Of a stretch of 64,000 nucleotides of DNA, positions 31,101-49,190 are shown one piece after another. The notes below the pieces were generated by a model. The model saw only the letters and a list, made by a program, of their open reading frames with translations, was not told where the DNA came from and did not search any database. Location: NCBI RefSeq assembly GCF_000150275.1, contig NW_002060944.1, positions 5,989,102-6,053,101 of the forward strand, written 5' to 3'. Every line of letters begins with the position of its first letter. Position 1 is the first letter of the stretch. A program made the translations under genes and the position numbers. The stretch is from Trichoplax adhaerens. Lineage: Eukaryota; Placozoa; Uniplacotomia; Trichoplacea; Trichoplacidae.

Positions 31101-32905
31101 AATTTCTTAGCTTTGAGTACATGTACTCTAAAGTTCCCTACTCTTTGTTTTGTTATACATGTATCCTAAATTTTTCTATCTTGTACGTTCGTATATATAT
31201 ATACATATACATTTTAAAATTTCTTAGTCTTCAGTATAGGCATTCTAAAGGTCTTAGATTTCAGAACAGCAGCTAAAAATTTTCTAGTTTCCTCTGAGTT
31301 TACGCGCTCGATAATTAATTCCTAGTCTTGAATATTCTTACGTATCCTAAATTTCATAGTCTTTTTACGGTCTCTCTAAATTTTTAGTCTTCTGGCTATA
31401 CATGTCCTAGTTTTCTAGCCTTGAGCATACGAATTCTAAATCTATGTTACAGGAACAAACTTGCTCGATTATTTGTTGATGGTATCGTAATGAATTTGCA
31501 TCTATGTCCATTCTTTTGTCTGCAATTAATAAATAATTATCGCACTAGGTGATATCAATAGAAATGAAAAATGCCTGGCTGCTATGGCATCAGGAAAATG
31601 GTTGCTTCGTAAATCGTTCTTAGACGAAAGTCAATTGGCTGGAAGATTTGTTTCGGTAATTATAATTACTTTTACAGAGATAGCAGAGTAAAAAACTGGA
31701 TCTGTGCTCTTGGTTGCTGTAACTAGAAGTCGATTGATTGCATAATACAGACGGATGACGAAAGATGATGTAACTTACTACAGCGTGTCGATTCAGTTAA
31801 TGTTTTTTTTACGGCGCAGGAAGAAGAACACGAATGGGGCTCTGATCATGCTAATAATTCTTCGTTATCTAAATTGTCGATCGCAGCTCGAAGATGGCGA
31901 AAAAAAGTTCAAGAGGAAAATCGCAACAGAAAATTACAGGTAAAACAATAACTAACATTACTTGATGCACTGCTACAGACAGTTACTATTCTAAACTATA
32001 ATAAATCTATAACCAAGAAAAAGTATACTTACTCATCTTTGAACGATCGATATGATAACTTTGCTCTTATATATTAGTCAGCGTTTTTACTGCTTGAGTA
32101 AAGTTGTTAGTCAGAAGAAGCAAGTAGTTTTCAAGTATAGATTAATTCAAAAATGTGATGCTTTATTTAGGGTATTATCGGTGATCCATATGGTGCTTTT
32201 AAAGGTTGGAAAGTCCTACTATCGGTTGACGTTACAAGACAATCTGGATTTAAACGCTTACTTGAAGCTGGTTGCGCAACGGTAATGAAACTTAAACCTC
32301 CATTTCCTAATATTGAAGGTGTGACTCATGCCTTTATCGATACAAACAGAACAAAACCCGGTTCGGTATGCATATAAATTACAGATATTTCAATTTACAC
32401 AAGCTAGTGTTAAATTCATGAATTTAATAAAATACGATTGTAGTACAGATACTTGTCAACCAGTCAACTTGTGATCCAATGTTTGCGGTTGTAGTAGTAA
32501 TATTAAGACACAGCTATCGTGACTTCAGTTAAATGTGATTTCTTGTTTGTAACACGTAGATCGATCTGCAACAGCTTATTAATGCAAATATTGTCTGCCT
32601 TAAACCCGATTACATTGCAGAATATCTAACCCATGTAAGTTTCTTTATGGTACATCTTCAATCGGTGTATTCCTGGCATTTAGACCATGCCACTTGTACA
32701 TACGGTAGTAGAAGAAAATAGATACAAAGCAACGACTAGTAAACTAAACATCTTTAAATTTGGTTTCCATCCTACTGCATTTTTGTTATCTTCAAAGGTA
32801 ATGTATACTGAACATTGATGATCTTCTATTTATGTTATTAAGGATCCACCGCCCAATCCCGATTCTTTCATACTCTCAGAAGTTCAAAATTTGATGAAAT
32901 CCTAG
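22167..32905 (+). CDS. TOPBP1: DNA topoisomerase II-binding protein 1 (multi-BRCT checkpoint scaffold)
   Basis: 41 traced exons: 22167-22306, 22479-22524, 22673-22759, 22916-22978, 23118-23162, 23253-23326, 23408-23438, 23538-23637, 23785-23847, 23943-23995, 24116-24209, 24303-24442, 24513-24586, 24736-24825, 24911-25000, 25130-25239, 25323-25430, 25577-25695, 25778-25890, 25962-26021, 26113-26241, 26308-26491, 26683-26805, 26870-26927, 27000-27082, 27287-27370, 27483-27551, 27886-27918 (weak), 27992-28127, 28232-28266, 28340-28404, 28474-28517, 28652-28689, 28804-28879, 29004-29085, 29311-29415, 31549-31655, 31820-31939, 32171-32365, 32560-32634, 32843-32905. About 1200 residues (human 1522). 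BRCT0-2 end near 24209; BRCT3 24513-25000; BRCT4-5 25323-26340; BRCT6 26870-27551; ATR-activating region 29004-29415; BRCT7-8 from 31549. Anchors: HLVAGEVGSKKY, FVVSVRWLIDS, GADWRWTFEDCCTHFIYQ, AARRWRKKVQ. TOPBP1 binds phosphorylated RAD9 and Treslin and activates ATR. Its first exon and the front half of BRCT7 are not found. Confidence 0.9.
30720..31445. repeat. Degenerate ~31-bp tandem repeat in a TOPBP1 intron
   Basis: About twenty imperfect copies of a unit like ATTCTAAATTTCTTAGTCTTGAG plus roughly eight variable bases, spaced mostly 28-38 bp. They lie just before the BRCT7 exon at 31549. Copies are too diverged for a recent expansion. Confidence 0.75.
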
Positions 32906-33559
32906 TAAACTTATTGATAATGATGTCTTCAATAAATAAATGTTCTATTATCTTCTATATCAAGATGACGTTTAAATTTGGATGACTCCATGATTTTCTA
33001 TCTAAAAATTTAACGTACTACTGTAATATTGAATATTGTCTTACTGCAGGATACAATACAGAACAACGTATTCTATTAACCTACTGTGTATTTTTATAGG
33101 CATTTTGTAGTACGACCATACTTATCAAGGTTTAATTAAAACATATAAATAAACATTTAATTAAATTGTACTGAACAGTGTACTTGTTTTTTCTGCTACA
33201 ATAATTTTATGTGGTACATACCATAGGCGTCGGTGTTCGGTGCCAAAACATCTCTCTAATCCGATACAGTTCGCATTGTACAGTACATGGTACATTTTAG
33301 CTAGTGCTGATAGCAATCTAGCTTGACATCTTGGTATAGTAGTTGGCACATACTTTGTAGGGCCGTTTATCATGTTCAATCTGTGCGTAGAAATGTTATA
33401 GTATACTACGCTACTATCCAAAAAGGTAAGCTACATACCACTTCGTAAAACAGCTGCAACGGCAACAATTTTCATGATCAACTGTAACAGATAGTTGTAT
33501 TGTATGGCGAATTTTGCATGATTTTTAAGTCTTGTTACGCAATAGTAGTAGTAGTAGTA

Positions 33560-34800
33560 GTAGATCCTAGTTATAGCGGAAGAAGCAAAACGAATTCTCG
33601 CAGAAAAAAGATAAAGAAATTCTATGTCCAAACTACGGAAGTCACCCTTTCGTATTAACTAGGAGGCCAAGAAAAATTAATTGAAACTCCAACGGTAGAG
33701 CTGCATTTTCGTGATAAATAGATGGCAACTGCATATTGAGTAAGTTTCTACTTTTCAGCGATCTGAAGTGGGCATAGTTCCTAATCATGGCGAAGGAAAC
33801 AAAACGAATTGTCTCGGAAAAAAAAAAACTGAAAAATTTATCATGTCCAAACTATGCAGGTCACCCTTTTGCATTGACTAGACTAGACGCCAAGAAAAAG
33901 TAGTAGAAAACTGCCAATGGTAGAGCCGCATTTTCATGATTAAGTAGTAGGCAATTGTACATTGAGTGAATTTCTATTTTTTCAGCGATCTGAAGCGGTC
34001 ATAAATCCTAATGATAGTGAAGGAAGCAAAGGAATTTTCTCGAACAAGACAGAAAAAATTCTATGTCCAAACGAGGCAAGTCACCCTTTTGCGCTAACTA
34101 GACGCCAAGAAAAGTAGTTGAAACTGCCAAACGGTAAAGCTGCATTTTCATGATTGTTTAAACACGAGGCAACTGTGTATTGAGTGAATTTCTACTTTTC
34201 AACGCTCTGAAGTGGTTGCAGTTCCTAGTCATAACGAATAGAGAAAAAGGAATTTTCTCGAACAAGATAAAAAAATGTCCAAACTGCGTAAGTCACCCTT
34301 TTGCTGTAACTAGACGCCAAGAAAAAGTAGTTGAGAAACTGCCAATGGTAAAAGCTGCAATTTCATGATAAAACATAAGGCAACTGTGTATTGAATGAAA
34401 TTCTACTTTTCAACGCTCTGAAGCGGTCGCAGTTCCTAGTCATGGTGAATGAAGAAAAGGAATTTTCTCGAACAAGACAGAAAACATTTCCAAACTACGC
34501 AAGTCACCCTTTTGCGTTAACTAGGCACCAAGAGAAAGTAGTTGCAACTGCCAAGGGCAGAGGAGAATTTTCATGATTAAACACAAGGCAACTGTCTATC
34601 GACTTTTTTCTACTTTTCAACGATTTGAAGCGGTCACCGTTCCTAATCATAGCGAAGGAATGGAAAGGAATTTTTCTCGAAAAACACAAAAAAAATTACG
34701 TCCAAAGTACGGAAATCGATTCAATGTCACCCCCAAAATTCGCAACAACGGTATGACGAGAACGAGATTACTTGAAATCCAATAATAAACTCGAGGTTCA
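33560..34800. repeat. Tandem array of a ~215-bp unit, six copies
   Basis: The anchor GTCACCCTTT recurs at 33641, 33860, 34080, 34292, 34503 and (diverged) 34726, giving spacings of 219, 220, 212, 211 and 223 bp. Each unit also holds a run like GAAGGAAGCAAA, an A-rich block, a CTAGACGCCAAGAAA block and TTTCTACTTTTCAACGCTCT. The last copy is the most diverged. Small frames within the copies are not conserved as proteins. Confidence 0.88.
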
Positions 34801-35639
34801 CATTTTCTTTCTACTTGTATGTCATAATTTGAAATTCAACGAGTGCAAACCTATGCAGTGAAGAGAAAAAAAAATACGGCCACAAGAACAACTTGACGTT
34901 CAGACAGCGCTTTGCCTTCGCGAAAAAATTGTCCGAAGAGAGTTGTTTACGCCAAGGTTTATATAGCCTTCCGGCCACAGTCCTACTTCTTGTACTGTAC
35001 ACTGTAGCAGGTTTTCTTTCTTTCTTTATCCAGTACAGTACAGTACAAAAATAAAAAGAATGAAACGTTATGAACGTCACTAGGCAAAAATGATACCAAA
35101 AATAGTGACCAAGTGTTACAGTGCACTGTGGAAAACAATCGTTAGTGCTAAAAATATACTGTACAGTACCCGGTACAGTACTAGTCCTATGGTAATTAGT
35201 CACGACTGTTCTATATAAACTAGTAAAACTGGTATGGTACGGCGGTATCGTATCGTACCATTGTATCGAACTAAGTCTTGCGTGTCCGGCTCTACGCTGA
35301 CATACATAGCGGGGTGAAGTTTCAAACGTTACGCTCTTGCTGCACGTCGGTAACTAAAATACGTTACTACGAAAACACTCATCAATAGGGTTGTAACTAT
35401 AACTACTGTACTGCACCATGTAACATGATGCATCTGAGTAGCCAATCATAAACGAGCGCTAAGCTATTATTACAAAGGTTTCCCTACAACGGGTTGAGGC
35501 AATATGCTGACGTTCATAAAACGTGCTACAAATGTACACCCCAGGTGTAAGCGACGTTCGACAAACGTTTATTTCACGATTACGTAAGTACAGTACAGTA
35601 GAATACTGTACAGTACTATACTGTACTGTACTGTACAGT

Positions 35640-36480
35640 ATGTCAGCGACGATTAGTTTTGGATTTTGCCATGGACTTCTAGAAATTAGACCAGTCAATC
35701 GGGATTGCCCGATTGAATTTTCTAGTACAGTAGTCCATAACAAAACCCCAAATTCATTGCTAGTAGTTTATGGTTTTGCGAACTAAAGCTGATGTTATTC
35801 ATACTGTACTGTATATACTGTATGTATATGTCATATATGTATACTGTACAGTATATATTATTATTAGTATACTGCACTGTTATACAGGATATATTATTGG
35901 CTAAGACGTGACTTCATTTACTCTTGTACAACTATATGTCTACGACTATTAGTTTTGGATTTTGCCATGGACTTCTAGAAATTAGACCAGTCAATCGGGA
36001 TTGCCCAATTGAATGTTCTAGTACTGTAGTCCATGACAAAACTCCAAATTCATTGCTAGTAGTTTATGGTTTTGCAAACTAAAGCTGATGTTATTCATAC
36101 TGTACTGTACTGTATATATGTACAGTATATGTCATATATGTATACTGTATAGTACAGTATATATTATTGGCTAAGACGTGACTTCATTTACTCTTGTACA
36201 ACTATATGTCTACGACTATTAATTTTGGATTTTGCCATGGACTACTAGAAATTAGACCAGTCAATCGGGATTGCCTGATTGAATGTTCTAGCACTGTAGT
36301 CCATGACAAAACTCCAAATTCATTGCTAGTAGTTTATGGTTTTGCGAACTAAAGCTGATGTTATTCATACTGTATATACTATATGTATACAGTATGTCAT
36401 ATATGTATACTGTACAGTATATATTATGGGTATACTGTATATAGGATATATTATTGGCTAAGACGTGACTTCATTTGCTC
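35640..36480. repeat. Direct repeat of ~270-296 bp, three copies
   Basis: Copies start near 35652, 35948 and 36218 at the word ATTAGTTTTGGATTTTGCC (AATTTTGG in copy three). Each contains about 140 bp of highly similar sequence that ends in an in-frame TAA, then variable TACTG/TATA runs, then a shared TTGGCTAAGACGTGACTTCATTT block. A frame of about 46 codons stays open in all three. Confidence 0.85.
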
Positions 36481-38672
36481 TTATTTGTCCACGGGGCAAA
36501 TTAGTCATACCCATTATGTAATAATAGTTTTTGATTACTACACTAAGGCAGTGTTGGCAATGACGTTATAGAGCATCTTAATTTTAACACGTTTAACGCA
36601 GTCATCGATTATTACAATCTTACGTATCCAAATTTTTTTGTCTACTACAGTACTAGAAGACTAAATAGCATTCACACCAGAAAGAAAATAGAACAGGAAA
36701 CTACTCATTAAAAAGACTCTAAATTGGATAAAACAGGAAAATATAGTGGCATATCGTAATTTTCCCTTGGATTTAATTGAATTGATTGCGGCCATGACTG
36801 TACTTGTATTGTAGTAATACTGTACCGAATGTAAAGTAAAAAGTGCAAGGACGGTATAGAGCCCGGGCTCCATCATGGACTACTGTACTGTTTCTGATAA
36901 CAACAATGATGTATATGACACACTGTATACACTGTACTGTATAATTATTGGATGGAGCTTTTTTATCTAATACTGCGCAAGACTATAACATCCACCGGAA
37001 AAGAAATTAGACAGGAAACTCCTTGCTAAAAGGACTACTAAATTAATTTATTACAACCATGATGTATACTGTACATCAGCTTCAGTCATAAATAGCTATA
37101 ATACATCTGGAAGACTATTGAAATGTAAAATAGCTAGGCCGGTACTGTACTGTATAGTAATATTAGTAAGCAATGACCAGGAGCAGGGACTACGGTAAAA
37201 AAGAAAAACGAAAGCAGCTAAGCGGTCGTTGACTACATTAATAATTGGGAGGCTAATTATTTTACTACTCATTTCCAGCTATATCATATATCCGAAATGG
37301 CACACTATACTGTCCAACAATTGACATCCAAAATTAGTTGCTATACACGGGCGATTTCATTGACACCGTTTAGTAGAATGACCAGGAAAATGACCAGCCT
37401 TTCAATACAGTATTATTTTGCACTGATGGCCGTTGGCTGTCTCGTTTCTTTTCTTTACGGTAGTGCCTGCCAGAAGCAACCTTCAACAGTAATCATTTAA
37501 TGATCCTGATTAGGGACTACTGTAGTACCTGTCCTGGCGCATCGCAGTCTACGGCAATATAATTATTATTTCCTCTTTATATGATGGCCCAGCTGTACAC
37601 AATAGTACTACTGTCTTAATAAACTTTCACTACCCTATGCAGTACAGTAAATAACACTATTGCAATCTATCTTCGAAGACTCATTGGTAGTGCAAGACGA
37701 ATATACATGAATCATGCTACTGTACTATTCTCAATAATACACCTGCCATACAGCTATCGTCACCATAATACACTATACTTTTACATCAAAATTGGTCTAA
37801 TATTTTAGGTATCATAGTTTCAATTTATTTGACTGTAGTCATCTTCACAAAATTGAATTCACATGAGTATCGGTTGAGATTTTAATAAGTTATTTAAAAT
37901 ATCTTAATTAAATCTAAAACAACCAATACTGACTGACATAGTTCAATATGCTCGTACAATGACTTTTTTCTTTTACCTGTACCTTGATCATTAAAGCTTG
38001 CTACGTTGTATAACAACATTGTATGAGTATCTACTATATTATTATATAATACGAATAAAAATATTCGCAAATTGCATTCATCTTAGATATTTCAAGATTG
38101 ACAGTATATACCGAACAAGTTGATGTTGCGATAAATTATATAAAATAATTAATGCTGACCACCATCTCTTGTCATCAAGCAATATTTCATTCACTTATGG
38201 TAAATGAGCCATTTTTCAATGCATATGATATCAATTTGGCCAGTTACCTGCATCTACTAAATAATGCATGTACCAATCAATCTACACAATTCACGAATAA
38301 TTAATTAAACGCTAGATGATGTCAGATTTCACTTGAACGCAGTAAGTAATACTGCAGCTTGAGATACCACGAATATCCACGGGTCTACTAAATAATGTAT
38401 ATCATGTAGCAGCTATCAGGGTAAGCATCCCATAGTTCAAGTCAAATATAATGTCAAATATTTTAGTTTAGCATAGCAAAGTCTTGCAATATGGAAATAT
38501 TTTTGTAATATTTCTATTCGCGTATACTTTAATACGGCATTATAAGAGGTATATTTATATGTATTGTTTTAAACATTCATTAAAAGTTGTTAATTATAAT
38601 TATGAAGCCTGTTTAGCCACTACTTCAACCGTTACCAATCACATCGTCTTATCAACCCAATGCCTAAGATAA

Positions 38673-38909
38673 TCATTTACGAGCATCTTTCAAATAAGAA
38701 TAACAAACTCCAACCATGATAGCCCCAACAGTCACTCCTTGGGCTAGAACTCGAAACTTTAATATATATCGGGAAAGGTTCATTCCAGCAGGCCTATTCT
38801 TATACTGATGAATTCCATAAGCGACAGCACCAAAAGTTCCGAGCATCCCTAATTTAAAAATTTGTTCAATCACGTTCAATCTAGGATTATGAAATGTAGA
38901 TGATAGCAT
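38673..38909 (-). CDS. HIG1 domain (hypoxia-induced gene 1) mitochondrial inner-membrane protein
   Basis: A 78-residue frame from ATG 38909 to TGA 38673. It matches the HIG_1_N fold: a first membrane helix (LGMLGTFGAVAYGIHQYKN), a short loop, then the conserved RVLAQGVTVGAIMVGVCYS helix that corresponds to the RVAAQG...VGAMTVG segment of HIGD1. HIG1 proteins (Rcf1/HIGD1/HIGD2) associate with respiratory complex III-IV supercomplexes in the inner mitochondrial membrane. The N-terminus (MLSSTFHNPRLNVIEQ) is short. Two acceptor-like AGs occur just inside it, so the true first exon may lie upstream. It is closest to HIGD1, but I cannot separate HIGD1 from HIGD2 with certainty. Confidence 0.8.
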   Translation of the reverse strand: MLSSTFHNPRLNVIEQIFKLGMLGTFGAVAYGIHQYKNRPAGMNLSRYILKFRVLAQGVTVGAIMVGVCYSYLKDARK

Positions 38910-40240
38910 TTATGTAGCAAAGTTTGGTAGTGTACATCCTGAATATGCCTACAGTATATGAAGGTTATTGGCAACTTGATGGCTACGTTACAGTCCATGT
39001 CTGTATACGAGTGCACGTATAAGTATCATGCTTGACTGTGCCTTATGTACTGTACAGTATAGTGTGCAGCTGACATTACTGTATTAGCAAGATCATGCAC
39101 TAATTTAACCATAATAAACGACCTCTATTTCTTAATCTCTGCTAAGCTGGTAATACATTTCATTTATCAATACTGCCTATGCGCTGAATTATTGCATGTC
39201 AAGATCTGAAAGATTCGAACGTGAATCAATTCAATTTGACCTATGTAGTAATTTAATTATCATTCTAAATTATTAATGCTATCCATTTTTCAATTTATAC
39301 TAAGCTGGTAACGCCGTATATTTCATTTATCAACATTGGCTATATCGCGTATTACTACTGCACATCAAGTAAGGATAAATTTTACCAATTCAAGGATAGC
39401 GAAGCGATGGATCACCATAGCTACGCTAAACCGGCATTACACAAGGCTAGGGAAACTCACCGAGAGGCACGAAAGGTTCATCCAGGAATTTCTTTTTCAA
39501 TTTATTCTCACTAACGTCATCGTCTGGTCTCCATTGTGGCTTTTTAAAAGAATTAGTAGAATCACTGATAGGCATTCTTGATGAATTTTATCGACAGCTA
39601 CTGTTTCCAATCGTTTACAGCGGATTTAAAGGTTTGAAGGAAGCTACGGTCAAAGTCAGTTATGTTCGTCCCTATAATAAATGACGATCACAACGTTGTC
39701 GCACAAGTCTCACACTGGCCCTTCAGTTCAAGTACACCGGCAATAATACAACTGTACTGAGTGCTAACCGTCAGTGACCCTATGGCACGGTCACTCGGGC
39801 TGCGTCACGTACGTATTCGGTTCACGGTTATGACTGACACAGTGTACAGTACAGGACTGTACACTTAGTGTATTTCCTATGCCAGTCGCTGCAGAACCGA
39901 ACCACGACCATGTGCATATATGCAGCATGATGCAATCCAAGTTCATGCGGGTTCATTCAACCAATATCCGTACGTACAGGCATCTGTAACCTAAGCGATG
40001 CAAACCAACTTGGCATGCGCATTGACATTCTATTTCCCCGAACAGGGCATCTGTAACCTACTGTATATTGTATAAGCGATGCAAGCCAGGAGCAAACCAA
40101 CTTAGCATGCGCATTGACATTCTATTTGCCCGTACTGGGCATCTGTAATCTAAGCGATGCAAGCCAGGAGCAATCCAAGTTAGCATGCGCATTGACTTTC
40201 TATTTCCCTCTTTGGATTTTTTAGACACGGTCAAGCAAAC
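38910..40240. promoter_or_regulatory. Shared upstream region of the HIG1 gene and RPL23
   Basis: Divergent promoter space. It contains short pentamer runs (about 39045 and 39845) and, next to RPL23, a triplicated promoter-like block entered separately. No convincing gene; the frame at 39336-39581 has no recognisable product. Confidence 0.45.
39981..40215 (+). promoter_or_regulatory. Triplicated promoter block upstream of RPL23, with TOP-like initiator
   Basis: The string GCATGCGCATTGAC, then A/T, then TTCTATTT occurs at 40013, 40105 and 40183, each preceded by CATCTGTAA...AAGCGATGCAA. GCATGCGCA resembles the NRF-1 core. Only the third copy continues into the pyrimidine-rich CTATTTCCCTCTTTGG about 35-45 bp before the ATG, a plausible 5'-TOP transcription start of a ribosomal protein gene. 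Confidence 0.6.
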
Positions 40241-41603
40241 ATGTCGAAGAGAGGTAAGTTATCCAACTATATTCATCGTGTATCGTCTCCATCCTTAAAC
40301 CTTTCAACCATTTAACCTATTAGATAGCGATATTAAGACTTAATTTTATCATCTATTCTTTAATTTATTCTTTTACGTCAATTTAAATCATTTTAAATGC
40401 CAGTATATTTCTCGGTCTTATCCATGTGAATTCACAGACGCCATGACAGTAATAGTTTACCGTATACAATACAATACAGTAGGCTGTACATGGGATTATG
40501 GCAAATGGCGTGGCGTAAAAGGCGATCAAGATGGCAATTTTCATCTATTCTATTGCAGTATTCTCGACATGTACGGTGTATTTTTGCGTAAAATGATCAA
40601 TTACTACCATACGACAGAAAAATGCAATAGTGAAAAATAGTGACAAACATGGCCTAGGCATTGGTGTTAAGATAGACCCACAAATCAATGATGATGATAG
40701 TGCGGAAGCTTGTGCAGCGAGGCCACAATGAACTGCCTAGTTTAGTCTAATATCCGTTTCATTCATACTGTAGATGAATCTCGACAATACTTGAAAGTAT
40801 AAAAACTCCAATGCATCACTATTACATAAGTTGCAATCATCTTGGGTAAGATAACATTATTACTGTTGATGCTCAATCTTTTCAATATTTTCACTCTAAA
40901 TAGGTAGGGGTGGTTCGTCCGGTTCGAAATTTCGTATCTCCCTTGCTCTGCCAGTTGGTGCAGTAATGAACTGCGCGGACAACACTGGAGCCAAAAATTT
41001 GTATGTCATTTCCGTCAAAGGAATCAAAGGTAGATTGAATCGTATGCCATCAGCAGGTATCGGCGATCTTGTATTAGCAACAGTCAAAAAGGGAAAGCCT
41101 GAATTACGTAAAAAAGGTTAGTGACAAGATGAAAACGATGTTGTACGCAAGCATTGATAGAATAGAATGATCGATTGAATGATCGTTCTCTTTTTCACCA
41201 CTTTAATCTTGCTATGTTAAATTAGTAATGCCAGCGGTGGTTGTGCGGCAGCGGAAACCGTATAGAAGAAAGGATGGAGTTTTCATATACTTCGAAGGTA
41301 ATACGCAACTCCAATTGATGTTTCCTGAGATCTTATTATAATTCTATGACATCTATCGAATTCTATAGATAACGCAGGAGTGATAGTAAATAATAAAGGT
41401 GAAATGAAAGGTAAGCACTACTAATCTTTACAATTTCCTATGAAGAAGTGAACGGACTCGATATATGTGTTTATTATGGATTATACTTTCTTAAGGTATC
41501 ATTTTGTATTTCATGAACAGGTTCAGCCATCACTGGCCCAGTTGCTAAAGAATGTGCTGATCTATGGCCAAGAATTGCTTCCAACTCAGGCAGTATTGCT
41601 TAA
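40241..41603 (+). CDS. RPL23: 60S ribosomal protein L23 (uL14)
   Basis: Five exons, 40241-40253, 40904-41116, 41226-41297, 41369-41410 and 41521-41603, encode exactly 140 residues, the same length as human RPL23. The protein reads [20 protein letters not shown], then [20 protein letters not shown], and ends in the conserved ASNSGSIA. uL14 is a beta-barrel protein on the large subunit face near the sarcin-ricin loop, where it contacts the small subunit and anti-association factor eIF6. The first exon carries only 13 coding bases, a common arrangement in animal ribosomal protein genes, and the first intron (650 bp) is the longest. A TOP-like initiator upstream suggests translational control by growth signals. 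Confidence 0.97.
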
Positions 41604-42981
41604 CTGCAAGATAACTTGTTGTAATTACAGTCTAAACTTGTAATAAAAATCTTTACATATCGACAGCAAACTGAGCGAATTTGAAATTTTGTCGTATCAT
41701 TTCTTCCGTTGCGGTTGCTTGATTAAATAAGAATGGTCGAGTCTGACTTATGATCTTCCATTGAACATAATGGATACAGAGCATAAGACTTTATTTTTAA
41801 TGTATTATATAGGCATATTACTGGCAGTAATTGAATCGATGCCTATTTACAACGCTTGGAAACTAATTCACCTGTGACTAATTAATTATAAGGTCTATCA
41901 AATATTTATCAGTTATCGTTCGGTAAGAAATACTGTATCATGAGTTGCATATCAAAAAAAGTTACCTGATCGCTTTGTCCGCCTCACTTTCTAAGCACAT
42001 TTACCTCTGGAAATGTGCTAACTTAGTTTTTGCTACCTCAGAGCTTCGTAAGGGGTAACTATGGTTTTTTCTTGAGTTAGGGTTAGGGATACGAATTTTA
42101 TCTTTCGTAGTCCCTGATACTGTATGTACGTATGTCTATAGACCACTAGAAATTACTACTGCAGTAGTTTCTAGTAGTTTATGGTATGTCCTTGATAGGA
42201 ACTATAAATCCAGTGTTTTACAAAATTTCAATTCAGCATGAAATTTTAGTAAAAGTCTCCCCACAACCCATAGACTAAGCTATTTACATTCATAAGCGTA
42301 TCCAAAATGGAGCCTACACACCTCAAAGTGCATCTCGAATTTTGTTGGCTATACAGTACCGTAGTTGTAATGAATGCAGTTTACTGTAGATGCACCAACA
42401 TCATTTTAAGCAATGCTGGTACAAAATGCGCTCGCTGTAATTGGAGTCTAGTTAGTCACTGTTAACATCATGACAGTTCTTCATCAATGACTATGATGAG
42501 AAGATATGTCTTTAACCCGATTTCCAAGCACTATCCAGTACATCTTATACATCAAAAACTTTTAACGACTGTGATACACATTTTAAAATTTAATTGTGTA
42601 TGATTTTATTCTAAAAGAGAACCTTAAGAAATTTCTGAACAACACTTGAGTGATATACCATATGAAATTGCGATTGTCAATACTGCTAAGCTTTATTGCA
42701 ATTACGAGTATTTTTAATTGATAGCATTCATTCGTCAAATATTAGAGCTTATAACGAAATCAAACATCGATATCTTTGATCCAGCAATCATAGCTATAGC
42801 CTGCTGAGTCACATTATATCTTTAAGCTAGCTAAGTAAACTCACTACTGACTCATTTACGTATGGCCTTTTAAAATAAATTAAAATACGACTATTTCACT
42901 AGCATCACAGTTAATGACTACGCAGTTTTGATGCTATTAACTCTATGCTGCCAGAAATTGCATGCTTGACTAAATTCAAGT
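41604..42981. other. Convergent intergenic region, RPL23 / V-ATPase subunit a
   Basis: AT-rich spacer holding both 3' UTRs. An AATAAA-type word (TAATAAAA at about 41641) follows the RPL23 stop by some 40 bp. I see no gene or tandem repeat here. Confidence 0.5.

Positions 42982-49190
<6,209 letters not shown>

Larger units (their letters stand above)
32906..38672. other. Repeat-rich intergenic region downstream of TOPBP1
   Basis: Outside the two tandem arrays entered separately, I see pentamer clusters at about 34990-35190 and 35800-36430, a (TAG)n microsatellite near 33542-33562, and AT-rich spacer from 36500 to 38670. Small open frames (33161-33421 minus, 37297-37500 plus and others) have no recognisable product. 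A second convergent 3' UTR should lie before 38673. Confidence 0.45.

Noticed and set aside
33161-33631. Possible small minus-strand gene joined across a ~40-bp intron
   Set aside because: The intron would be far shorter than any other here, the start is TTG unless that splice is used, and the product is unknown.
40254-40903. A C/D snoRNA in RPL23 intron 1 (TGATGATG-like C box near 40690)
   Set aside because: No CTGA D box is found at a fitting distance, and no flanking stem was seen.
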